Below are positions 15,917 to 23,885 of a stretch of DNA of 64,000 bases, in pieces. The position numbers were made by a program, and so were the translations under genes. Each line of letters starts with the position of its first letter. The first letter of the stretch is position 1. The notes below the pieces were generated by a model that saw only the letters and a list, made by a program, of their open reading frames with translations, did not search any database and was not told the DNA's origin. This stretch comes from Bacteroides sp. ET71 (GTDB taxonomy: Bacteria > Bacteroidota > Bacteroidia > Bacteroidales > Bacteroidaceae), in the NCBI RefSeq assembly GCF_023336905.1, contig NZ_JAMBLS010000003.1, forward strand, positions 1-64,000, given 5' to 3'.

Positions 15917-17170
15917 ATGACAGAAAACCTGATTATATTCAACGCCCGCCTCGTCACCCCGCAAGGCTTCTCCGCCCGGAAAGGTCGGGAGATGGACGAA
16001 CTGTTGGTGATGGACAAGACCACTATCGAGGTGACCGACGGCCTCATCACCTACGTCGGCCCCAACCGGGGCGAAGAGCGCGACGGCTACTACCAACACT
16101 ACTGGCACTACAACGCCCGCGGCCGCTGCGTGCTGCCCGGCTTCGTGGACTCGCACACGCACTTCATCTTCGGCGGCGAACGGGCCGAGGAGTTCGGCTG
16201 GCGACTGCGGGGGGACAGCTACATGGACATCATGCGCCGCGGAGGAGGCATCGTCAGCACTGTCCGGGACACCCGTGCCTGCAACTACATCCAACTGCGC
16301 AACCGCGCCGAAAGCCTGTTGAAACGCATGTCGCAGATGGGCATCACCACCGTGGAAGGCAAGAGCGGATACGGGCTGGACAAGGATACGGAACTGGAGA
16401 TGCTCCGCGTGATGCGCAGCCTGGCGGGTGACGAACACTGCCGTGTGGACATCATCCCCACCTTCCTCGGCGCACACGCCGTGCCCGAGGAGTATCGGGG
16501 CCGCACGGACGACTATGTGGACTTTCTCATCCGCGACGTCATGCCCGCCGTCCGCGACCAGCAGCTTGCCGAGTTCTGCGACGTATTCTGCGAGGAAGGC
16601 GTCTTCTCCATCGAGCAGTCGCGCCGCCTGCTCACCGCCGCCCGCGACATGGGTTTCGGCCTGAAGCTGCACGCCGACGAGATTGTTCCCCTGGGTGGAG
16701 CAGAACTGGCCGCCGAACTGGGTGCCGTGTCCGCCGACCACCTGCTGCACGCCTCCGACGAGGGCATCCGCGCCTTGGCCGAACGCGACGTGGTAGCCAC
16801 CCTGCTGCCCCTCACCGCCTTCGCCCTGCGCGAACCCTACGCCCGGGGACGGGAGATGATAGACGCCGGATGCGCCGTGGCTCTGGCCACCGACCTCAAT
16901 CCCGGCAGTTGCTTCTCCGGCTCCATCCCCCTGACTTTCGCCCTGGCCTGCATCTACATGCACCTCAGCATCGAGGAGGCCATCACCGCCTTGACGCTGA
17001 ACGGGGCCGCCGCCTTGGGACGTGCCGGCAGCATCGGCAGCATCGAACCGGGCAAGCAGGGCGACATGGTGGTGCTGAACACGGACAACTACCACTTCCT
17101 CACCTATTACATAGGTATGAACTGCGTGCAGGCCACCATCAAGGGAGGGGTGATTCATCCAAATGCTTGA
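15917..17170 (+). CDS. hutI: Imidazolonepropionase
   Basis: HutI (EC 3.5.2.7) opens the imidazolone ring to give N-formimino-L-glutamate, step three of histidine breakdown. The 417-residue amidohydrolase has its metal-binding SHTHF motif at about residues 79-83 (His80, His82). A second metal-site region, LHADEI, lies near residue 250, and ATDLNPGS near 325. ATG 15917 (MTENLIIFNARLVTP) fits the family start; frames reaching further upstream run through AT-rich spacer and copy B of the palindromic element. The spacer just upstream contains repeats of CATTCTT. Confidence 0.96.
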   Translation: MTENLIIFNARLVTPQGFSARKGREMDELLVMDKTTIEVTDGLITYVGPNRGEERDGYYQHYWHYNARGRCVLPGFVDSHTHFIFGGERAEEFGWRLRGDSYMDIMRRGGGIVSTVRDTRACNYIQLRNRAESLLKRMSQMGITTVEGKSGYGLDKDTELEMLRVMRSLAGDEHCRVDIIPTFLGAHAVPEEYRGRTDDYVDFLIRDVMPAVRDQQLAEFCDVFCEEGVFSIEQSRRLLTAARDMGFGLKLHADEIVPLGGAELAAELGAVSADHLLHASDEGIRALAERDVVATLLPLTAFALREPYARGREMIDAGCAVALATDLNPGSCFSGSIPLTFALACIYMHLSIEEAITALTLNGAAALGRAGSIGSIEPGKQGDMVVLNTDNYHFLTYYIGMNCVQATIKGGVIHPNA

Positions 17171-17186
17171 AATAAGAAACCAGTTG

Positions 17187-17291
17187 ACAAGAAGACAAGT
17201 TTACAAGACTACAAGAAAGGGGCTTGTCGCTTGCTATCAGACCCTTTACCAAGCCTTGTCGCCTCGTTAACTCGTCCCATTGTCACCTTAT
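17187..17291. repeat. Two short arrays with 8-bp period in opposite orientation
   Basis: ACAAG occurs at 17187, 17195, 17203 and 17211, each followed by three variable bases. Further on, CTTGT, CTCGT, CTCGT, ATTGT and CTTAT occur at 17255, 17263, 17271, 17279 and 17287 with the same 8-bp period. An extra CTTGT at 17223 is in phase with the second array. CTTGT is the complement of ACAAG, so the arrays could pair partly. They lie between hutI and the cyclodeaminase gene. Confidence 0.8.
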
Positions 17292-17316
17292 AAATCATCA
17301 TTTAACACTAAACACT

Positions 17317-17946
17317 ATGCTTACCGAACTAACCGTAAAAGATTTCCTGAATAAAGTGGCAGGCAGCGACCCCGTCCCCGGCGGGGGAAGCATCGCCGCC
17401 CTGAACGGCGCCCTGGCCTCGGCCCTGGCCGCCATGGTAGCCAACCTGACGATTGGCAAGAAGAAATACGCCGAAGTGCAAGAAGACATGCTGGCCATCG
17501 CCCAAGAAGCCGAAGGACTGATGACCGCCTTCATCACCGACATCGACCGCGACAGCGACGCCTACGACCGCGTGTTTGCCTGCTTCAAGATGCCGAAAGA
17601 CACGGACGAGGAAAAAGCCGCCCGCTCTGCCGCCATCCAGGAAGCCACGGCCTACGCCGCCCAGGTGCCGCTGGAGGTGGCACGCCGCGCCTGTGCCCTG
17701 ATGCCCCGCATCGCCGAAGTAGCCCGCCGGGGCAACCAGAACGCCGTGACCGACGCCTGCGTGGCCATGCTCTCCGCCCGCAACGCCGTCCTCGCCGCCC
17801 TATTGAACGTGCGCATCAACCTCTCCTCGCTGAAGGACCAGGCACTGGTGGCACGCCTGCAAGCCGAGGCCGACGAGCTGGAGCAACAGGCCACCGCCCG
17901 CGAACAAGAGCTATTGGCCGAAGTCAAGACCATGCTTAATGCCTGA
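17317..17946 (+). CDS. fchA: Formimidoyltetrahydrofolate cyclodeaminase
   Basis: This 209-residue protein belongs to the FTCD_C/cyclodeaminase family (EC 4.3.1.4), which turns 5-formimino-tetrahydrofolate into 5,10-methenyl-tetrahydrofolate and ammonia. The near-N-terminal DPVPGGGSIAALNGALAS block (about 18-35) is the family signature. The rest is helical and alanine-rich. With the glutamate formimidoyltransferase it completes the folate-dependent end of histidine breakdown. ATG 17317 (MLTELTVKDFLNKV) is the family-typical start; the frame is open further upstream but runs into the 8-bp repeats. Confidence 0.93.
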   Translation: MLTELTVKDFLNKVAGSDPVPGGGSIAALNGALASALAAMVANLTIGKKKYAEVQEDMLAIAQEAEGLMTAFITDIDRDSDAYDRVFACFKMPKDTDEEKAARSAAIQEATAYAAQVPLEVARRACALMPRIAEVARRGNQNAVTDACVAMLSARNAVLAALLNVRINLSSLKDQALVARLQAEADELEQQATAREQELLAEVKTMLNA

Positions 17947-17959
17947 TTCTTCATTCTTA

Positions 17960-18100
17960 GAGCCTGCTTAAATTTGTTTCCTGTCATGTTGAGCGGTGCA
18001 AAGCTAAGCCGAAACATCTCCCTAACGCCTCTCATACGCATAGTAAGATTCCTCGACGACGCTCGGGATGACAGAGAAAGTGAAATTCAAACAAGCCCTT
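17960..18100. repeat. Dispersed long-palindrome element, copy C
   Basis: Outer sequence AGCCTGCTTAAATTTGTTTC precedes TGTCATGTTGAGCGG. The element then reads through CGAAACATCTCCCTAA and closes with CTCGGGATGACAG and CAAACAAGCCC. Inner and outer arms are both complementary. It lies between the cyclodeaminase gene and hutH. Confidence 0.8.
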
Positions 18101-18131
18101 CATTCTTAATTCTTAATTCCTCATTGACAAT

Positions 18132-19628
18132 ATGAACAATGTCTACCAAATAGGTTCAGGCGACCTGTCGTTCGAGCTTATCGAACGCATCCTGAACGAG
18201 AATCTGAAGCTGGAGCTGGCCCCGGAGGCCAAACTGCGCATCCAGCGATGCCGCGACTACCTGGACCAGAAGATTGCCCAGTCCGACGAGCCGCTCTATG
18301 GCATCACCACGGGCTTCGGCTCGCTGTGCAACAAGAACATCTCCGCCGACGAGCTGGGCACGCTGCAAGAGAACCTCATCAAGAGCCATGCGTGCAGCGT
18401 GGGCGAAGAAATACGCCCCGTCATCGTCAAGCTGATGATGCTGCTCAAGGCCCATGCCTTGTCGCTGGGGCACAGCGGCGTGCAGGTCATCACCGTGCAG
18501 CGCATCCTGGACTTCTTCAACAACGACGTCCTGCCCATCGTCTACGACCGCGGCTCGCTGGGCGCATCGGGCGACCTGGCCCCGCTGGCCAACCTCTTCC
18601 TGCCCCTCATCGGCGTGGGCGACGTGTACTATAAAGGCCGGAAACGCGAGGCCATCAGCGTGCTCGACGAATTCGGCTGGGAGCCTGTCCGCCTGATGAG
18701 CAAAGAGGGGCTGGCCCTGCTGAACGGCACGCAGTTCATGTCCGCCAACGGCGTCTTTGCCATCCTCAAGGCCCAACGCCTCTCGCGCCGCGCCGACCTC
18801 ATCGCCGCCCTGTCACTCGAAGCCTTCGACGGACGCATCGACCCCTTCATGGACTGCATCCAGCAAATCCGCCCGCACCGGGGACAGATTGAGACGGGCG
18901 ACAACTTCCGCCGCCTGCTGGAAGGCAGCGAACTCATAGCCCGGCCCAAGCAACACGTGCAGGACCCCTACTCCTTCCGCTGCGTGCCGCAGGTGCACGG
19001 CGCCACCAAGGATGCCATCCGCCACACGGCCTCGGTGCTGCTGACGGAAATCAACTCGGTGACGGACAATCCCACCATCTTCCCCGACGAGGACCTCATC
19101 ATCTCTGGCGGCAACTTCCACGGCCAACCCCTCGCGCTGGTCTACGACTACCTGGGCATCGCCCTGGCCGAACTGGGCAACATCTCCGAACGGCGCGTGG
19201 CACAGCTCATCATGGGCCTGCGCGGCCTGCCCGAATTCCTGGTGGCCAACCCGGGACTGAACTCCGGCTTCATGATTCCGCAATACGCCGCCGCGTCCAT
19301 GGTCAGCCAGAACAAGATGTACTGTTACGCCGCATCTTCGGACTCCATCGTCTCCAGCAACGGACAGGAGGACCACGTCAGCATGGGCGCCAATGCCGCC
19401 ACCAAGCTGTTCCGCATCATGGACAATCTGGACCACATCCTCGCCATCGAACTGATGAACGCCGCCCAAGGCATCGAGTTCCGCCGGCCGCTCAAGACGT
19501 CGCCCCTGCTGGAACGCTTCCTCAAGGAATACCGCAAAGAGGTGCCCTTCGTGCAGGACGACATCGTGATGTACAAGGAGATTCACAAGACCGTAGCCTT
19601 CCTGAACCGCACGAAGTTCGACTTCTGA
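18132..19628 (+). CDS. hutH: Histidine ammonia-lyase
   Basis: HutH (EC 4.3.1.3) removes ammonia from histidine to give urocanate, the first step of the pathway. The 498-residue protein carries the Ala145-Ser146-Gly147 triad in GASGDLAPLA that cyclises to the MIO electrophile. The active-site loop YGITTGFG lies near residue 57, and QEDHVSMG near 413. It is the last gene of the hut cluster, so the first enzyme of the pathway is encoded last. A stem-loop follows the stop codon. Confidence 0.97.
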   Translation: MNNVYQIGSGDLSFELIERILNENLKLELAPEAKLRIQRCRDYLDQKIAQSDEPLYGITTGFGSLCNKNISADELGTLQENLIKSHACSVGEEIRPVIVKLMMLLKAHALSLGHSGVQVITVQRILDFFNNDVLPIVYDRGSLGASGDLAPLANLFLPLIGVGDVYYKGRKREAISVLDEFGWEPVRLMSKEGLALLNGTQFMSANGVFAILKAQRLSRRADLIAALSLEAFDGRIDPFMDCIQQIRPHRGQIETGDNFRRLLEGSELIARPKQHVQDPYSFRCVPQVHGATKDAIRHTASVLLTEINSVTDNPTIFPDEDLIISGGNFHGQPLALVYDYLGIALAELGNISERRVAQLIMGLRGLPEFLVANPGLNSGFMIPQYAAASMVSQNKMYCYAASSDSIVSSNGQEDHVSMGANAATKLFRIMDNLDHILAIELMNAAQGIEFRRPLKTSPLLERFLKEYRKEVPFVQDDIVMYKEIHKTVAFLNRTKFDF

Positions 19629-19648
19629 GGGGGAGGATGTCCGGCAAG

Positions 19649-19700
19649 TGCCCTCTTTCCTGCGGGGAATATCACCTTTCTCTGCAGGAAAAGGCATTTT
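19649..19700 (+). terminator. Likely terminator of the hut operon
   Basis: Arms TTTCCTGC (19656-19663) and GCAGGAAA (19684-19691) are extended by TGCC and GGCA and followed by TTTTG. The T-run is short. Confidence 0.55.
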
Positions 19701-19724
19701 GTGCGCAGAAAAAAGGAAACGCGG

Positions 19725-19755
19725 TTTGTCTATTTAGTTTTCTTTGCTACCTTTG
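19725..19755 (+). promoter_or_regulatory. Consensus Bacteroides promoter of the TetR gene
   Basis: TTTG at 19725-19728, a 19-bp spacer and TACCTTTG at 19748-19755 match the Bacteroides consensus exactly. The start codon lies 30 bp downstream. Confidence 0.85.
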
Positions 19756-19785
19756 TAATCGTATTTATCCAACAAAGTCACCCTC

Positions 19786-20424
19786 ATGAATAAACAAGCC
19801 AAACATCCGTCTTCGCGCCGGGAACTCAGAGAGAAAATCATAGAATCGGCCAGCAAGCTGTTTACCGAACACGGCATCAAAAGCATCACGATGGACGACA
19901 TTGCCGCCTCGTTCGGCATCTCCAAGCGTACGCTCTACGAAGTCTTTGCTGACAAAGAGACCTTGCTGCTGGAGTGTATCCGGCATGCAGTGGAGCAAGA
20001 AGACGCTTACCTGAAAAATTTGTTGGGACAGACGAACAACGTGCTGGAGGTCTTGCTGAAACGCTACCAGCGAAGCATCGAACGCTTCCACGCCACCAAC
20101 AAGAAGTTTTTCGAAGATATCCAGAAATATCCGCGTGCCTACGAATACCTAAGACGGGGCAACAAACGCACGACGGAAGACGCCGTCAACTTCTTCAAAG
20201 AAGGCGTGCGCCAAGGCTATTTCCGCAACGACGTCAACTTTGCCATCATCAACGAGCTGGTACGTGCCCAGATGGACATCCTGATGGAGAGCGACATCTG
20301 CAAGACATTCCCCTTCCTCGACGTCTATGAGTCCATCATATTCACCTTCCTGCGCGGCGTCTCCACCCCGAAAGGCATCACCGAACTGGAAGAGTTCATC
20401 CAACAATACCGCAAGCACAATTGA
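19786..20424 (+). CDS. TetR/AcrR-family transcriptional regulator
   Basis: The 212-residue protein has an N-terminal helix-turn-helix of TetR type (about residues 14-60: REKIIESASKLF, then MDDIAASFGISKRTLYEVFADKE). The divergent ligand-binding domain follows, with no hint of the ligand. Its own consensus promoter separates it from the hut genes upstream. The MutS-like gene downstream has its own -7 box, so its target is unclear; self-regulation is common in the family. No clear operator palindrome is seen near its promoter. Confidence 0.88.
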   Translation: MNKQAKHPSSRRELREKIIESASKLFTEHGIKSITMDDIAASFGISKRTLYEVFADKETLLLECIRHAVEQEDAYLKNLLGQTNNVLEVLLKRYQRSIERFHATNKKFFEDIQKYPRAYEYLRRGNKRTTEDAVNFFKEGVRQGYFRNDVNFAIINELVRAQMDILMESDICKTFPFLDVYESIIFTFLRGVSTPKGITELEEFIQQYRKHN

Positions 20425-20469
20425 AACCCGTTTCCACACAGAAGGCTTGATTTTTCCGCACCAATCAGC

Positions 20470-20477
20470 TATCTTTG
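20470..20477 (+). promoter_or_regulatory. Promoter -7 box of the MutS-like gene
   Basis: TATCTTTG matches TAnnTTTG, with CTTG at 20446-20449 about 20 bp upstream as a near-match to the -33 box. The start codon lies 25 bp downstream. Confidence 0.6.
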
Positions 20478-20502
20478 CCGCCCTGAAACAAACCCTTGAC
20501 CC

Positions 20503-22314
20503 ATGCAGAAAGATTTGGAGCAGATAGCCGCAGACTACCGCCAACGGGCGCAGCGGGCCGACGAGAACCTGAAACGAGTGCAACAACAGATTTACCGCAT
20601 CAGTCTGCTGCGCGTCGCCCTATTCGTGGGCGGCATAGCGGCAGCCATCTGCCTGCGGCACGAGGGATGGATGGCCTGGGGCGGCGCGCTGGCCGTGACC
20701 CTGCTGCCTTTTCTGGCCCTTGTGAAATACCACAACCGGCTGTTCTACCGGAAAGACCACCTGGAGAAAGAGGCCGAAATCAACCGGCAGGAACTGGCGG
20801 CGCTGGACTATGACTTCTCCGCTTTCGACGACGGGAGCGAATACATCGACCCCGCACACCTCTATGCCCTCGACCTCGACGTCTACGGCCCGCGTTCACT
20901 CTTCCAATACCTCAACCGCACCTGCACACAACCCGGCAAAACGCGCCTGGCCGCCTGGCTGGGGAAGCACCTGGAAGACAAGGCCGAAATAGAGACACGG
21001 CAAGCAGCCGTGCGCGAGCTGGAAGGAGCGACAGACTTCCGTCAGCTCTTCCGGACAACAGGCCTGCTTCATAAGGGGAAGAGCGCCGACGAGTCCGAAC
21101 TGCGGGCATGGGCCTCCAGCCCCTCCACCTTTCGCCGACAGCCGTGGCTGCGACTGTTGCCCTATGCCGTGGGCGGCATCAATGCCCTCTGCCTCGTACT
21201 GGTGCTGACAGGCAACCTGTCCGGCACGCTCTGGGCCGTGTTGTGGATTAGCTTCGCCGTACTCAGCTTCGGCTTTACAAACAAAGTCACCCACGTGCAG
21301 GGCGTCTACGGCAAAAAACTGCAAATCCTGGGCACCTACGCCCGCCTGCTCCGCCTGATAGACCATCAGCCCTTGCAATCGCCCCTGCTGCAAGACCTCA
21401 AGGCAGAAAGCGGACGCGCCTCGCACGCCATCCTGCGGCTGAACAAGCTGATGAACGAACTGGACCAGCGGAACAACTACCTGATGTACACCATACTGAA
21501 CGGCACGTTCTTCTGGGAACTGTGGCAAATCATGCGCATCGAGCGCTGGAAGGAGCAACATGCCGAGTCGCTGCCCGGCTGGCTGGACGCCATCGGGCGG
21601 ATGGATGCCCTGCTGTCCCTCGCCACGTTCGCACACAACCACCCGGACTACATCTACCCCACCCTGACAGAACCGACGGAACAGACCTTCACCTTCCGCG
21701 CCACTGCCCTGGGCCATCCGCTGATGCACCGCGACCGCTGCGTGCGCAACGATTTCGAAACCACGAAACGCCCCGAGTTCATCATCATCACCGGCGCCAA
21801 CATGGCCGGCAAGAGCACCTACCTGCGCACCGTGGGCGTCAACTTCCTGCTGGCCTGCATCGGCGCGCCCGTCTGCGCCACCCGCATGGAACTGACGCCC
21901 GTCCGACTCATCACCAGCCTGCGTACCAGTGACTCGCTGAGCGACAACGAGTCCTACTTCTTCGCCGAACTGAAGCGGCTAAAACTCATCATCGACAAGC
22001 TGCAACAAGGTGAACGCCTCTTCATCATCCTCGACGAAATCCTGAAAGGAACCAACTCTACCGACAAGCAGAAAGGCTCGCTGGCCCTCATCCGCCAATT
22101 CATGACACTGCAGGCCAACGGCATCATCGCCACACACGACCTGGCCCTCGGCACCCTGGCCGACGCCTTCCCCGACCACATCCGCAACTACCGCTTCGAA
22201 GCCGACATCGCGGGCGACACGCTGACCTTCAGCTACCGCCTGCGACCCGGTGTGGCGCAAAACATGAACGCCTGCTTCCTGATGGGGAAGATGGGGATTG
22301 CGGTGACGGAGTGA
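20503..22314 (+). CDS. Membrane-anchored MutS-like ATPase
   Basis: The C-terminal 200 residues are a MutS-type ABC ATPase: Walker A GANMAGKST near residue 431, Walker B LFIILDE near 507, and a THDL switch-like motif near 547. Unlike MutS1 it is only 603 residues long and has no mismatch-recognition domain. Instead it carries two pairs of hydrophobic segments, at about 38-75 and 220-260. The clamp/lever region lies between the second pair and the ATPase. It resembles the membrane-bound MutS-related family found in Bacteroidetes, whose role is not established. It should not be assumed to act in mismatch repair. Confidence 0.85.
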   Translation: MQKDLEQIAADYRQRAQRADENLKRVQQQIYRISLLRVALFVGGIAAAICLRHEGWMAWGGALAVTLLPFLALVKYHNRLFYRKDHLEKEAEINRQELAALDYDFSAFDDGSEYIDPAHLYALDLDVYGPRSLFQYLNRTCTQPGKTRLAAWLGKHLEDKAEIETRQAAVRELEGATDFRQLFRTTGLLHKGKSADESELRAWASSPSTFRRQPWLRLLPYAVGGINALCLVLVLTGNLSGTLWAVLWISFAVLSFGFTNKVTHVQGVYGKKLQILGTYARLLRLIDHQPLQSPLLQDLKAESGRASHAILRLNKLMNELDQRNNYLMYTILNGTFFWELWQIMRIERWKEQHAESLPGWLDAIGRMDALLSLATFAHNHPDYIYPTLTEPTEQTFTFRATALGHPLMHRDRCVRNDFETTKRPEFIIITGANMAGKSTYLRTVGVNFLLACIGAPVCATRMELTPVRLITSLRTSDSLSDNESYFFAELKRLKLIIDKLQQGERLFIILDEILKGTNSTDKQKGSLALIRQFMTLQANGIIATHDLALGTLADAFPDHIRNYRFEADIAGDTLTFSYRLRPGVAQNMNACFLMGKMGIAVTE

Positions 22315-22332
22315 TTACGGAACTACGCTGGC

Positions 22333-23580
22333 CTATTGGATGAACACGACTTTCTTACTGTGGACGCTGACAAGAGTCTTCTGCCGGGAAAGGATTTCAT
22401 AACCAATCAGCCCGTCAATCTTGTTTTCCCAGCGGGAGTTCAAATGGCTTATGTCACTGAAAGAGGTCACTATGTTCTGAAATTGCTTCCCGCTGATGGT
22501 CAGACACTTCACCGTGGCCTGCTTAACCTCTACGACATCTTTGGATGCGCCCCGCAAGTCGGTCACGGTGACGCCCGTCAAGTCGTTTCCCAACTTGTCG
22601 AACAGCGAAACATCCAGCAAGTTTCCCGCAGCCCCGCTATCAATCCCCAACGACAACACCCTACCGCCTATCATGCCTTGAACGAAAGGAATATGCGAAG
22701 TTTCAGATGTCAGTTGAAGCGGAACTTCACAGGTGACAGACTGCATTTGGCCGATGTAGGCCGCTGTTCTTTCCGGCTTAATCAATGTCAGCGTTTTGTG
22801 CTCATAGTCAAACAGCCAATCATAGTCTTTGATGATTTGGTAACCTATCAGGCCATAGATCTCCTCGCCTTGGAGTAAATGGGAAAGGTCGGACATCAAG
22901 AAGTCCTCGTCCTGCACCTGGATACCACAAAAATCGAAAGCATCAATGCGGACAACGTCTTGCCCCGAGATACTGGAGTTCACACTTTGCGCATCACTCA
23001 TCGAATGTATCGTGTCTTTGCTGAAGTATTGGCTGTTTAAGTAGAGAGTCGGCGCCCCACTGTCCAGGATAAACTTCCGCTCGACGCCGTTCAGCTTGGC
23101 GGTTACGACAATCAAATTCTCACGGATTTCCATCGGTACGGTGATGATGTCCTGTGCCGACGCCTCAAAATCGGTCTTTGTATTGACCTTCTTGACTTGA
23201 ACAGACAACAGCTCCATCTGCTTGAGCTGATTATTGGCATTGAACACAAAAGTAGCCTGCTTATGCCCCAACTTCTTGCTGTAATTGAAATCATAAACCA
23301 GCGTCAATGTACTATCTTCCCGCTGTTCGCTTAACTTACTGACCTCCGAAATATGCTCATCCAGTTGTATAACCAACAGTTCCACTACCCGGCCGGCCAC
23401 AGCACCAGTCTGTCCCGCACAGGTAAAATCGGGCGCCAAATGTTTCTTCAACTCATCGGCAGAACGGTTGTTGACAGCATCAACGGCAGTATTTACGATT
23501 TCCTGACATATAGCCATGTCTTGCGAATAGAAAGGTAAAGCGCACACAAGTGCGGCAAAAAGAAAGGTTAATCGTCTCAT
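22333..23580 (-). CDS. Secreted aspartyl protease family protein (retropepsin-like)
   Basis: A signal peptide (about residues 1-19) is followed by a roughly 115-residue helical/beta region. Two retropepsin-type halves come next, each with a catalytic-type Asp motif: LDSGAPTLYL (near residue 168) and IDSGAAGNLLD (near 317). The chain ends with GLIGYEIL-type motifs seen in bacterial aspartyl protease family proteins. Two Asp-containing halves in one chain suggest a self-contained, pepsin-like active site in the periplasm. The substrate is unknown. The gene converges on the MutS-like gene with an 18-bp gap. Confidence 0.82.
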   Translation of the reverse strand: MRRLTFLFAALVCALPFYSQDMAICQEIVNTAVDAVNNRSADELKKHLAPDFTCAGQTGAVAGRVVELLVIQLDEHISEVSKLSEQREDSTLTLVYDFNYSKKLGHKQATFVFNANNQLKQMELLSVQVKKVNTKTDFEASAQDIITVPMEIRENLIVVTAKLNGVERKFILDSGAPTLYLNSQYFSKDTIHSMSDAQSVNSSISGQDVVRIDAFDFCGIQVQDEDFLMSDLSHLLQGEEIYGLIGYQIIKDYDWLFDYEHKTLTLIKPERTAAYIGQMQSVTCEVPLQLTSETSHIPFVQGMIGGRVLSLGIDSGAAGNLLDVSLFDKLGNDLTGVTVTDLRGASKDVVEVKQATVKCLTISGKQFQNIVTSFSDISHLNSRWENKIDGLIGYEILSRQKTLVSVHSKKVVFIQ

Positions 23581-23609
23581 CTTTTAGGAATTTAGGGTTC
23601 TTTTGCTGG

Positions 23610-23617
23610 CGAAGGTA
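23610..23617 (-). promoter_or_regulatory. Possible -7 box of the aspartyl protease gene
   Basis: TACCTTCG on the minus strand differs from TAnnTTTG by one base and lies 29 bp upstream of the start codon. Confidence 0.35.
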
Positions 23618-23667
23618 GAGAAAAGAGGAAAACGTGGCAAGCCCACTAAAGAAAAAAAATGGAAACG

Positions 23668-23800
23668 CAGGCTTAAATTTTGTTTATACAATCTGTCATG
23701 TTGAGCGCAGTCGAAACATCTCCCTAATACTTTTCAGGCACGTAGTGAGGTCCCTCGACTGCGCTCGGGATGACAGGAAAATGAATTTTAAACGACAGAC
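23668..23800. repeat. Dispersed long-palindrome element, copy D
   Basis: Outer sequence CAGGCTTAAATTTTGTTT leads to TGTCATGTTGAGCGCAGTCG. The element continues through AAACATCTCCCTAATACTTT and closes with CGACTGCGCTCGGGATGACA and GAATTTTAAACGACAG. This is the most regular copy and matches the reverse complement of copy A almost base for base, except for A's insert. It fills most of the gap between the protease gene and the lipoprotein gene. Confidence 0.85.
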
Positions 23801-23885
23801 TCTTATACTTTCCATCTTCAATCTTGCATTATAGTGCTGTCATTTCAAAAATATCCACACGCATTGGAATAAACACCTCAACGCA

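Noticed and set aside
20503-22314. True mismatch-repair MutS
   Set aside because: The mismatch-recognition domain is absent and membrane segments are present; only the ATPase part is shared.
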